Part shown: one piece after another, positions 6,449-12,292 of the stretch
Numbering within the stretch: position 1 is the first letter of the stretch
Layout of the letters: every line of letters starts with the position of its first letter
Source: Actinomycetota bacterium
GTDB lineage: Bacteria > Actinomycetota > Geothermincolia > Fen-727 > Anoxymicrobiaceae
Assembly: GCA_016649525.1 (NCBI GenBank)
Contig: JAENXM010000028.1
Location: 1 to 12,292, forward strand
Direction of reading: 5' to 3'
Length of the DNA stretch: 12,292 nucleotides
The notes under the pieces: model-generated
Told to the model about the DNA's origin: nothing
Databases searched by the model: none
Seen by the model: only the letters and a program-made list of their open reading frames with translations
Translations under genes and position numbers: made by a program

Positions 6449-6940
6449 ATGCAACCTGGAGGACTGTTGCACTGGATCACGCACACCGCCACGGGCGCTG
6501 CCTGGGGCTACCTCATAGGCCGGCCTCTGCCCGCGTTTATTGTATGCGCGGCAAGCCATATACCGCTCGATGTGCTCCCGCATCATGACCCGGATTCCGA
6601 TATATGGTACGTGGTGGACAGCATGCTGGGGGTGGCCCTGATCTACTCGATCGCCTCCTCGAAAACCATCGGTAGGCTCGACCCCCGCCGATCTGCCACC
6701 TGCGGCGCTATCGGGTCGGCGCTGCCCGACGTCGAGCTTCTGAGGAAGCTGTTCAAGGAAGTGGACAGGAAGACCTACCTCTTCCCGACCCACAATGAGA
6801 CCCTTCCGCAGATACAGACCGGCCTGTTCGCTTCGACTGTCTCACAGGCGTCACTGGTAACACTGTCTTTGGCACTCGCAGCGATGAAGATGAGAAGGGA
6901 GCTCAGGCGATCCGAAGGATCTGTTGGATGCGGGGGATGA
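6449..6940 (+). CDS. Small membrane protein resembling YdjM/DUF457-type metal-dependent hydrolases
   Basis: This 163-residue protein has hydrophobic segments at about 14-35, 56-70 and 128-145. Conserved-looking polar motifs sit between them: HWITH near the N-terminus, SHIPLDVLPHHD (about 36-47), GSALPDVE (about 88-95) and PTHNET. This His/Asp layout resembles the small inner-membrane proteins annotated as YdjM/DUF457 metal-dependent hydrolases, whose substrates are mostly unknown. Assignment is by motif layout, so moderate. The start is uncertain: ATG 6449 has no ribosome site before it, while GGAGGA lies just inside the gene, 4 bases before an in-frame TTG (6467). The last 38 bases overlap the 3' end of queE on the other strand. 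It stands alone on its strand between two minus-strand operons. Confidence 0.65.
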   Translation: MQPGGLLHWITHTATGAAWGYLIGRPLPAFIVCAASHIPLDVLPHHDPDSDIWYVVDSMLGVALIYSIASSKTIGRLDPRRSATCGAIGSALPDVELLRKLFKEVDRKTYLFPTHNETLPQIQTGLFASTVSQASLVTLSLALAAMKMRRELRRSEGSVGCGG

Positions 6941-7649
6941 CCCTCACGTCTGGATGGATCTCCAAAGCCCTCTGCTGGAGCTCCAGGAGGAGCAGGCCTC
7001 CGATACCTATCTCTCCCCTCCTGCCGGTGACCGGCTGGATAACGACGGTAGGTGATCTTCCGGAGCTTGAAACGAGCCGCAGCGACTCGACAAGCTCATC
7101 TACGTCAACCTCGTTGGTCACGACCATCTTAACGAAAAGTAAGGGGACGTCGCACTTCTCGAGAAACTCGAGGTTGTCGTCGAACCTGTTTGGCTCTCCG
7201 GTACAGGAGGAGAGTTTTATATCGGCAGCGACATACTCGATGTCGGGAACAAGATCTGGAAGCTCATCCGGACAGGTGCTGTTCGTCTCGAGATATACTT
7301 TATGGCCCTCCGCCGTGACAGCAGGCAACAGCGCCTGAAGGAAATCGGCCTGCACAAGCGGCTCGCCGCCCGTGACCGACACGGAATGGTGTCCTGTGAA
7401 CCAGAGACGCCCCACCACCCTCATGACCTCGTCCACACTGAGGGGATTGGGCAGGTACTCGAAACGACCACTGCCGGGCTCCGTCTCAACCCTGCACGTT
7501 GCGGCGGGACGCCTCGCCTGAGGAGTATCACAAAACGAGCATGCGCGGTTACAGCCTCCCAGGCGTACGAATACCTGCCTCGAGCCGATGAGCAACCCTT
7601 CTCCCTGGACCGAGTCGAATATCTCTTCGATGTTCCCGCTGGTCTCCAA
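6903..7649 (-). CDS. queE: 7-carboxy-7-deazaguanine synthase QueE
   Basis: A 248-residue radical SAM enzyme that turns 6-carboxytetrahydropterin into 7-carboxy-7-deazaguanine, the ring-contraction step of queuosine synthesis. It opens with EIFDSVQGEG, followed by the cluster motif CNRACSFC (Cys33, Cys37, Cys40; C-x3-C-x2-C), which binds the [4Fe-4S] cluster that cleaves SAM. VTGGEPL (92-98), YLETNST, ADIK and VIQPV follow in the usual order, and the end (RVIPRIQQILRI) is typical. It starts at TTG 7649 behind a GAGAGAG-rich purine stretch; no in-frame ATG is better placed. It lies 20 bases after the DUF366 gene and a few hundred bases after queD in the same direction, which supports the assignment. 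An insertion of about 25 residues after the cluster motif (47-72) is seen in part of the family. Confidence 0.93.
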   Translation of the reverse strand: METSGNIEEIFDSVQGEGLLIGSRQVFVRLGGCNRACSFCDTPQARRPAATCRVETEPGSGRFEYLPNPLSVDEVMRVVGRLWFTGHHSVSVTGGEPLVQADFLQALLPAVTAEGHKVYLETNSTCPDELPDLVPDIEYVAADIKLSSCTGEPNRFDDNLEFLEKCDVPLLFVKMVVTNEVDVDELVESLRLVSSSGRSPTVVIQPVTGRRGEIGIGGLLLLELQQRALEIHPDVRVIPRIQQILRIA

Positions 7650-7669
7650 CTCTCTCTTCCCTTCAAGGA

Positions 7670-8257
7670 TCAGTAAACCGGCCGCACCTTGCTGGAGTCC
7701 ATCCTTACGTTCTGCATCTCCTCGATGAACCGTCGCAATACGTCTACTGCAAACTTGTCGATGTCCTCAACTCCCAGTTCGGTAAGGCCGGTAGCACGGG
7801 CGGGAGCGCCCTCCCCGATAACGTTCAGCCCCAGGTGTATCACTCCGGACACGGGGCTGACCGTGGCCACGGAGACCGTGAGCTTGCGCCTTTCTTCCTC
7901 ATCCTGCAGGTAAGCGAATATGTTGTCGTATTCCCGCTCGAGGTCGACCTCCTCATGCATCTCGGAATCCCTGAGTGCCTCTATCACGACTGTGACCAGC
8001 AGGCGCTGAACGAGCACGATCTCGTTGATGCCGCATCCGAAGTCCTCGACCAGGAAGTGGAGCATGTCCTGTGAGGAGATGATGGAGTTCTTCTTGGCGT
8101 TCTCCACATCCACGATGTGCTCATCGCTCACGCTACACGGACCCCTGAAGGCCACGATGCTGTCACCGAGAAGGTCGAGATTCTCGTACGCCCAGAGCGG
8201 GGAAAGCTGTGAACCGTCATATTCGATGGTCTTTCCCTTGAGATACTTACCCTTCAA
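7670..8257 (-). CDS. DUF366 family protein
   Basis: This 195-residue protein matches DUF366 along its whole length: YDGSQLSPLWAYENL, LLGDSIVAFRGPCSV (30-43), VDVEN, DMLHFLVEDF (64-73) and VLVQRLLV. DUF366 is a family of unknown function from archaea and some bacteria. Conserved polar residues (Asp14, Arg38, Asp50, His67, Glu71) could form an active site, but this is inference. The start is TTG 8257: an in-frame TAA lies only two codons upstream and GGGGA is well spaced. Placement between queD and queE, 20 bases before queE, suggests a role linked to 7-deazaguanine or pterin chemistry. A promoter candidate in the 144-base gap after queD would allow expression with queE apart from queD. Confidence 0.88.
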   Translation of the reverse strand: MKGKYLKGKTIEYDGSQLSPLWAYENLDLLGDSIVAFRGPCSVSDEHIVDVENAKKNSIISSQDMLHFLVEDFGCGINEIVLVQRLLVTVVIEALRDSEMHEEVDLEREYDNIFAYLQDEEERRKLTVSVATVSPVSGVIHLGLNVIGEGAPARATGLTELGVEDIDKFAVDVLRRFIEEMQNVRMDSSKVRPVY

Positions 8258-8338
8258 GGCTTAGTCCCCTCGTCAACGCTACGAACGCGTCCCACGGCAA
8301 TCGTCACTGCTGATGTGTCGCCGGAAGCGGCATTCCAA

Positions 8339-8367
8339 ATTGTATCGCCACCGATGTCATATGACCA
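8339..8367 (-). promoter_or_regulatory. Candidate promoter for DUF366-queE
   Basis: TGGTCA (8362-8367) and TACAAT (8339-8344) are separated by exactly 17 bases in the gap after queD. Transcription would start roughly 75 bases before the DUF366 TTG. I looked for a preQ1 riboswitch in this gap and before queD and saw none. Confidence 0.35.
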
Positions 8368-8401
8368 GTAACGCGGCCCCCTCTTGAGACGGACTGCGGC
8401 G

Positions 8402-8779
8402 TTATCCGCCGTCGAATGTGGCCCGGGCATCCTCGGATTCCCACACCGTGACGGATTCTAGACTTGCCGGCCATGCGGTCCCCCGGGCGCGCGAGTCAAG
8501 ACGCTCGAAGATCTCCCTGGCCACGTTCTCAGCCGTGGGCGCGACCCTGTTGAAAGGCTCGACCTGGTTCAGCAGACAGTGGTCGAAGGGGGCGACCACA
8601 TCCTCCAGCGCGGCTCCGGCATCGTCGAAATCGAGGAGCATGCCTTCAGATGAGATCTCTCCGGCGGCGAACACGGCCTCCACCTTCCAGGAATGTCCGT
8701 GCAGGCGGGAGCACCGGCCCGGGTGGCCTTCGAGCTGGTGGGCCGCACTGAACCTGCACTTTATTCCGATCCTGTACAT
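8402..8779 (-). CDS. queD: 6-carboxytetrahydropterin synthase QueD
   Basis: A 125-residue enzyme of the PTPS/QueD family that converts 7,8-dihydroneopterin triphosphate into 6-carboxytetrahydropterin, the substrate of QueE. Zinc ligands are His14 (FSAAH), His27 and His29 in CSRLHGH. That motif also supplies the catalytic cysteine (Cys23) in the C-x3-H-G-H spacing diagnostic for QueD rather than eukaryotic PTPS. FDHCLLN (Asp66-His67), PTAEN (Glu84) and WESEDA (Glu114, pterin binding) complete the active site. ATG 8779 is taken as start because it gives the normal family N-terminus, MYRIGIKCRFSAAH; a TTG eight codons upstream is possible but adds residues not typical of the family. GAGGGG lies 11 bases before it. 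The gene follows the dehydratase-like gene by 57 bases. Confidence 0.93.
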   Translation of the reverse strand: MYRIGIKCRFSAAHQLEGHPGRCSRLHGHSWKVEAVFAAGEISSEGMLLDFDDAGAALEDVVAPFDHCLLNQVEPFNRVAPTAENVAREIFERLDSRARGTAWPASLESVTVWESEDARATFDGG

Positions 8780-8836
8780 CTCAGACTGCACCCCTCGACA
8801 CAAGAGTGTTTAAGGCTTGACAACTATAGTACCACT

Positions 8837-9856
8837 TCAGAGGTTCTCGCCGATGACCTGTATGAAGCTCTCGAGCCTCGACACGGCCGCGGCACCCAGC
8901 TCTCCAGGGCAGTCGCACTCGACCGTCAGGAGCGGTGCCCCGAGCGCTCTCGTGAAGACGACATCCTCCATATTGCGATGACAGAAGCTCTGGACGTAAT
9001 GCACCAGCCCGTCGAGGCCTCTCTTCTCGGACTCGCGGTTGATGTCTTCGGACCTCGCGCGAAGAGTGTACGGGTAGGTGTAGTCAAGGTACTGCTCGAT
9101 GATATCCCGGACATGATTCGGCATGGAGAACTGCCGCGCGACCTCATGGAAGACGAACCGCGCCCCGAGCCGCTCGACCTGAGAGAAGATCCCCGGGGTG
9201 ATAGGCGGTACGCCCAGGTAACCGAGCCTTACCTCGCGTGCAAAAGGAATCCCCTCCCTCTCGTCTAACGGCTCGCGCCCCTTTGTCTCCTCTATGAAAC
9301 CCTCCAGCTCCTCCCTGTACCGCCCGGGGTCCCCCCCAAAGTCGCTCGATCCCACGAGCCGGAGATGATCCTCGAGGCCTGTCACCTTGTTCTCCTGCCA
9401 GCACATACGGTCGACCTCACCCAGCAGCTCTCGTACCGGCAAGAGCTCACGGCGCCACATCTCGGCGTCTTCGACGGTGGTCCCGAGAGCCAGGCAGAGC
9501 TTATTCATCTCGCGCTCCATCTCCTCTCGTGACGGAGGAAAGGGGAAAGAGAAGGGGATGACCTCGACGCCCCGGGCCTCCAGCGCCTCGAGCAGTACCA
9601 CCGCCCCGGAGCAGTCGCCGCGGACCACGCCTATCACCCTCCGTGGACCCAGCTCCACGACCGCCCCGTATATGCCCTTGAGCCAGGCGCACGTGTTCTG
9701 CGGAAACCCATCGGCAATTGCGCGCTCGATAAGCCCGCCTCCCGCAGGATGAGATACGAACGCGTTGTTGAGGTCCAGCGGCTCCAGGCCGGCCGCGAAG
9801 ATGACCTCGACAGGGACCGTTGTGGTTATCCCGACCCGCGATGTCGTAGTCTCCAT
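8837..9856 (-). CDS. 2-hydroxyacyl-CoA dehydratase D-component (HgdB-type) family protein
   Basis: A 339-residue protein of the family whose classical members dehydrate 2-hydroxyacyl-CoAs with a [4Fe-4S] cluster and an ATP-driven activator. Family features are the N-terminal VGITTTVPVEVIFAAGLEPLD, NTCAWLKG (Cys56), VRGDCSG (Cys82), the helical middle with ERE repeats, SFCHRNMED (Cys292), VECDCPGE (Cys314, Cys316) and the closing SRLESFIQVI helix. Cys56, Cys82 and Cys292 are the best cluster-ligand candidates. No second dehydratase subunit, activator ATPase or CoA-transferase is present, so a fermentation role is doubtful; related stand-alone proteins act as reductases or remain unassigned. 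ATG 9856 lies 5 bases after the MBL gene stop; a TTG at 9865 overlapping that stop is an alternative. The next gene is queD. Confidence 0.85.
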   Translation of the reverse strand: METTTSRVGITTTVPVEVIFAAGLEPLDLNNAFVSHPAGGGLIERAIADGFPQNTCAWLKGIYGAVVELGPRRVIGVVRGDCSGAVVLLEALEARGVEVIPFSFPFPPSREEMEREMNKLCLALGTTVEDAEMWRRELLPVRELLGEVDRMCWQENKVTGLEDHLRLVGSSDFGGDPGRYREELEGFIEETKGREPLDEREGIPFAREVRLGYLGVPPITPGIFSQVERLGARFVFHEVARQFSMPNHVRDIIEQYLDYTYPYTLRARSEDINRESEKRGLDGLVHYVQSFCHRNMEDVVFTRALGAPLLTVECDCPGELGAAAVSRLESFIQVIGENL

Positions 9857-9861
9857 GGGAC

Positions 9862-10731
9862 TCAACAGACCGCCTTACGGACAGTGCTCTCCACCAGTTC
9901 GTAAGACGAGGGAGAATGCCGGTTTATGCGAGAGGAAGCCACCTCCGGGTCGTGGCAGAAGAAGACCCGGACCTGCCGCCTCTCCGCGTCGGCGAGAATC
10001 CTTGCCCTTTCCTCGTAAACGACCTCGGGCTCGAGGTCCCAGCTCATGAGCCAGTTGAGCCTCAGGTGGGCCGCCGTCGGTACGAGGTCACCGAGGTACA
10101 GAGCCTCCTCGCCGCCCGAAAGAAGCCTTACCACCTGGTGTCCTTTCGTATGCCCTCCCGTCCGCTCGACGAAGACTCCCTGTGCGACTTCTTCATCGCC
10201 ATCGACAGTCTCGATCAGCCCGCTCTCGATGAGCGGCTCGAAGTCCCTCAGGTCGTAGGAACCCGCCGCCAGCGGAAGGGGCTCCCGGGCTCCCCTCAGT
10301 TCTTCCTCCTGGACGATGAAGCGCGCGCGCGGGAAAACGGGGACCGGGTCACCCGACTCGTTCAAGCCCGTGGAACCGCCTGCATGGTCGAAGTGGAGGT
10401 GCGTGAGTATCACTATGTCTACATCCTCGGGCGAGACTCCCGCCTTCCGGAGCCCTGCGACCGCGTCCCTGTCAGAAAGCGCGTAGATCTCCATCTGTTT
10501 GCTGTCGAACTTCGAGCCCATCCCCGCTTCGATGAAGACGACCTGACCGCCCGTCTCGACGAGAAGGGAGTTGACGTTGAGCACTATGCGGTTGGACCCA
10601 TCCGCGGGCGCCTTCCTCTCCCACAGGACCTTGGGGACGGAACCGAACATGGAGCCCCCGTCGAGACGGAAGCGCGACGTCACGATAGGTACGATTCGGA
10701 CATCTCCCAACCCTATTTCGCTTGAAACCAA
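9862..10731 (-). CDS. MBL-fold metallo-hydrolase (lactonase-like subgroup)
   Basis: A 289-residue metallo-beta-lactamase-fold enzyme with a full set of metal ligands: THLHFDHAGG (His111, His113, Asp115, His116), GGHTKGHQ (His194), YLGDLVPTA (Asp215) and FCHDPE (His260). This binds two metal ions, usually zinc. The N-terminal strand order and GGHTKGH are shared with the lactonase/AttM-like subgroup, but that subgroup has many substrates, so only a hydrolase is called. There is no signal peptide, so it acts in the cytoplasm. It starts at TTG 10731, placed 6 bases after AGGAGG (10738-10743), which decides the start. It is the first gene of the run that continues with the dehydratase-like gene and queD. 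Whether it serves the same pathway is unknown. Confidence 0.88.
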   Translation of the reverse strand: MVSSEIGLGDVRIVPIVTSRFRLDGGSMFGSVPKVLWERKAPADGSNRIVLNVNSLLVETGGQVVFIEAGMGSKFDSKQMEIYALSDRDAVAGLRKAGVSPEDVDIVILTHLHFDHAGGSTGLNESGDPVPVFPRARFIVQEEELRGAREPLPLAAGSYDLRDFEPLIESGLIETVDGDEEVAQGVFVERTGGHTKGHQVVRLLSGGEEALYLGDLVPTAAHLRLNWLMSWDLEPEVVYEERARILADAERRQVRVFFCHDPEVASSRINRHSPSSYELVESTVRKAVC

Positions 10732-10902
10732 CTTCCGCCTCCTGTCTAGAAACGACCCTCAGTTGCGTGATCGCTAATAAAGCGGATCTAAAAAGCCGAT
10801 AAACATAATAACAAAGTGGACGGCGTTGTTCAGAGAGAGCCCGTCAAATACTGCTGATAGAGGCGATATTCACATCCGCCGAACGGAGGGAGGCATCGGT
10901 TT

Positions 10903-11238
10903 ATGAAACGCATCGGGATAGGAGCGGTCGGTGAAGACGGCTTCACTCTCGTTGAACTGATGATAGTGATATGCATACTCGCGATCCTGGTATCGATAGC
11001 GTTATTGAGTGTGACCTTTACCCGCGCGCGGGCGCAAGAGGCCGGCTGCAAATCGAACCTCAGAACCATGGAAGGCATTGTAACGCAGTATGAAGCCGCT
11101 AACGGCAAGCTTCCGCCCAACCTGGATACGCTCGTGGCCGAGGGCTACCTGAGAAAAATGCCGCAATGCGAAAAAAGCGATTACGGTTACGACAGCGCGA
11201 CGGGGGAAGTGAGTTGCCCCAACGGACACAAATTATGA
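10903..11238 (+). CDS. Type IV pilin-like protein
   Basis: This 111-residue prepilin has a short leader ending in Gly13, the prepilin peptidase site before Phe14 (GFTLVELMIV), Glu at +5 and a continuous hydrophobic helix to about residue 38. The globular part has ANGKLPPNLDTLVAEGYL and two Cys-containing ends (Cys49, Cys89, Cys105), with CPNGH near the C-terminus, common in pseudopilins and minor pilins. It would be processed at the membrane and built into a pilus or secretion pseudopilus, but no PilB, PilC or PilD genes are in the window, so it is an orphan or minor pilin. GGAGGGAGG lies 9 bases before ATG. The 171-base gap before it, divergent from the MBL gene, is AT-rich around 10770-10815 but shows no confident promoter. 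Confidence 0.9.
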   Translation: MKRIGIGAVGEDGFTLVELMIVICILAILVSIALLSVTFTRARAQEAGCKSNLRTMEGIVTQYEAANGKLPPNLDTLVAEGYLRKMPQCEKSDYGYDSATGEVSCPNGHKL

Positions 11239-11263
11239 AAGAGATATTGTCAGGAGGTAAGAG

Positions 11264-12067
11264 TTGAAGTACTCATGGTTTGAACTTCTCACGATGGGTG
11301 TCGGTGTCTGCGCGGTCATAGGGACCTCTATTGCGACCCTCTCGGGCGCCAACATGGGCCCGGAGATAGTGGGCCAGGCATTGATCCTGGTGGCTCTCTG
11401 GGGAGGCCTGCACTACGGCCTCAAGGGGGCTGTCGTCTCATTCATTATTTCCACTTCCATATACGCTATCGTCTTATTCTCGTTCATGTCCGGCCAGCTT
11501 TCCATAGCACTCGAGCTCTTCCTCTTCAGGACGGGTGTGTACGGTGCAGTCGCCTTCGCGGCCGGAGAGCTCAACACCCGCCTCAGGTACCTGTTCGTCA
11601 AGCTGGAGCACCACGATTACATCGACGACGTAACCAACCTCTATAACGCGAAGTACTTCGCCAAGCTGCTGGAGAATAAGATAAACGAGTTCGACCGCTA
11701 CGGCCTGAAGTTCTCGCTCGCGAGCTTCGCGATCAGGGAAGACCTTTTCTCCCCCCTGAAGCAGAAGGCCCGGAACAAGTTGATAAAGGAGATCGGGAAC
11801 TCGGTCGTCCGGGGCAACATCCGCGGAGTCGACGAGGCGGCGCACACAGCGGACAAGGAGTTCATGCTGCTGTTCCCGAACACGAACCTCGACGGCGCCG
11901 CGATCGCGACCAACAGGGTTTCGGGCAAGATCCGCGGTTACCTCGACCACCACGGATTGGACACCGACAGCGAGGATACCATAGAGACCGAGATCCTCGA
12001 GTATCCTCCGGACAGGGCCGGCATCGAGGAGCTCGCCGCCGGTCTTTCTGAGACAGCCCCCGGATAA
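11264..12067 (+). CDS. Membrane protein with a degenerate GGDEF domain
   Basis: This 267-residue protein has an N-terminal membrane part of about four helices (8-27, 36-52, 54-75, 83-101), a short coiled stretch, then a GGDEF-like domain from about 115. Its opening, HHDYIDDVTNLYNAKYFAKLL, matches the usual D-x-LTGLYNRRYF start, and FMLLFPNT follows the active-site loop. The signature itself reads ADKEF (196-200) instead of GGDEF, so the two glycines and the first acid needed for GTP and metal binding are lost; diguanylate cyclase activity is unlikely. Such proteins may act as signal sensors or scaffolds. The last 40 residues are acidic. It starts at TTG 11264, 6 bases after AGGAGG. It follows the pilin gene by 25 bases, so the two are probably cotranscribed. 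Confidence 0.82.
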   Translation: MKYSWFELLTMGVGVCAVIGTSIATLSGANMGPEIVGQALILVALWGGLHYGLKGAVVSFIISTSIYAIVLFSFMSGQLSIALELFLFRTGVYGAVAFAAGELNTRLRYLFVKLEHHDYIDDVTNLYNAKYFAKLLENKINEFDRYGLKFSLASFAIREDLFSPLKQKARNKLIKEIGNSVVRGNIRGVDEAAHTADKEFMLLFPNTNLDGAAIATNRVSGKIRGYLDHHGLDTDSEDTIETEILEYPPDRAGIEELAAGLSETAPG

Positions 12068-12137
12068 GATCCACTGCCTGGCGAAGCGATCAAATACTTT
12101 CACTTTTAACATCTGCCGTCCCCTATGGCGCTTGTCG

Positions 12138-12168
12138 TTGCCGACCACGCCGGGTTTGATGGTAGAAT
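12138..12168 (+). promoter_or_regulatory. Candidate promoter for the last gene
   Basis: TTGCCG (12138-12143) and TAGAAT (12163-12168) are spaced by 19 bases in the 150-base gap after the GGDEF-like gene. Transcription would start about 40 bases before the next start codon. The rest of the gap (12068-12137) shows no hairpin with a T run. Confidence 0.35.
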
Positions 12169-12217
12169 ATCTGCCGGTGCAGGGCGAAAACGCGAGTACT
12201 TCGCCAGAGGTAATACC

Positions 12218-12292
12218 ATGAGTAAGAAGAGATCCAATAAGGTTACAGCCGGCGACGTAATCTTCACAGTCCTCGTGGTCGTCGCCTCCGTC
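12218..12292 (+). CDS. Start of a membrane-anchored or exported protein (partial)
   Basis: Only 25 codons are visible before the window ends. The N-terminus is basic (MSKKRSNK), then TAGDVIFTVLVVVASV begins a hydrophobic segment, as in a signal peptide or single membrane anchor. AGAGGT lies 7 bases before ATG. Too little is present to name the family. Confidence 0.6.
   Translation, partial: MSKKRSNKVTAGDVIFTVLVVVASV

Noticed and set aside
8258..8401. A preQ1 riboswitch or small gene in the gap between queD and DUF366
   Set aside because: No riboswitch-like pairing was seen and no open frame with a ribosome site; only a promoter candidate stands out.
9916..10725. Long plus-strand open frame (269 codons) opposite the MBL gene
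   Set aside because: It mirrors a gene with a complete metal-ligand set; its translation is Arg/Glu-rich without any motif and it has no ribosome site.
12068..12137. A terminator after the GGDEF-like gene
   Set aside because: No GC-rich hairpin followed by a T run is present.

Overview
The window is GC-rich bacterial chromosome with strong Shine-Dalgarno sites, frequent TTG start codons and a tRNA that encodes its own CCA. The gene content (DUF1844 protein, DUF3786 protein, a 2-hydroxyacyl-CoA dehydratase D-component homologue, DUF366, a RuBisCO-like protein) fits an anaerobe, plausibly a deep-branching actinobacterium or a similar lineage. That placement is an inference from gene families, not from a phylogenetic marker.

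Layout. 1-693: the 5' part of an insertion-sequence transposase (IS481-like), running off the left edge, with a hairpin that pairs over its ribosome binding site. 770-1216 (+): acidic DUF1844 protein. 1233-2502 (-): in transcription order, an HNH endonuclease, tRNA-Arg(CCG), a small Sm-like-looking protein and a lipoprotein with a pilin-like C-terminal half. 2615-6337 (-): a likely operon of a DUF3786 protein (reading frame broken at a run of six G), an FGGY sugar kinase and a RuBisCO-like protein (RLP). 6449-6940 (+): a small membrane protein with His/Asp motifs of YdjM/DUF457-type metal-dependent hydrolases, overlapping tail-to-tail with queE.

6903-10731 (-): a five-gene run made of an MBL-fold hydrolase, a 2-hydroxyacyl-CoA dehydratase-like protein, queD, a DUF366 protein and queE. 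QueD and QueE make 6-carboxytetrahydropterin and then 7-carboxy-7-deazaguanine on the route to queuosine. QueC is not in the window. 10903-12067 (+), divergent from that run: a type IV pilin-like protein and a four-helix membrane protein with a degenerate GGDEF domain. 12218-12292 (+): the start of another membrane or exported protein.

The most interesting points are the kinase/RLP pair, which looks like a small sugar-phosphate pathway with an unassigned substrate; the DUF366 and dehydratase-like genes embedded with queuosine genes; the homopolymer frameshift in the DUF3786 gene; and a catalytically degenerate GGDEF protein beside a pilin. No CRISPR array, rRNA, riboswitch or convincing factor-independent terminator was seen.
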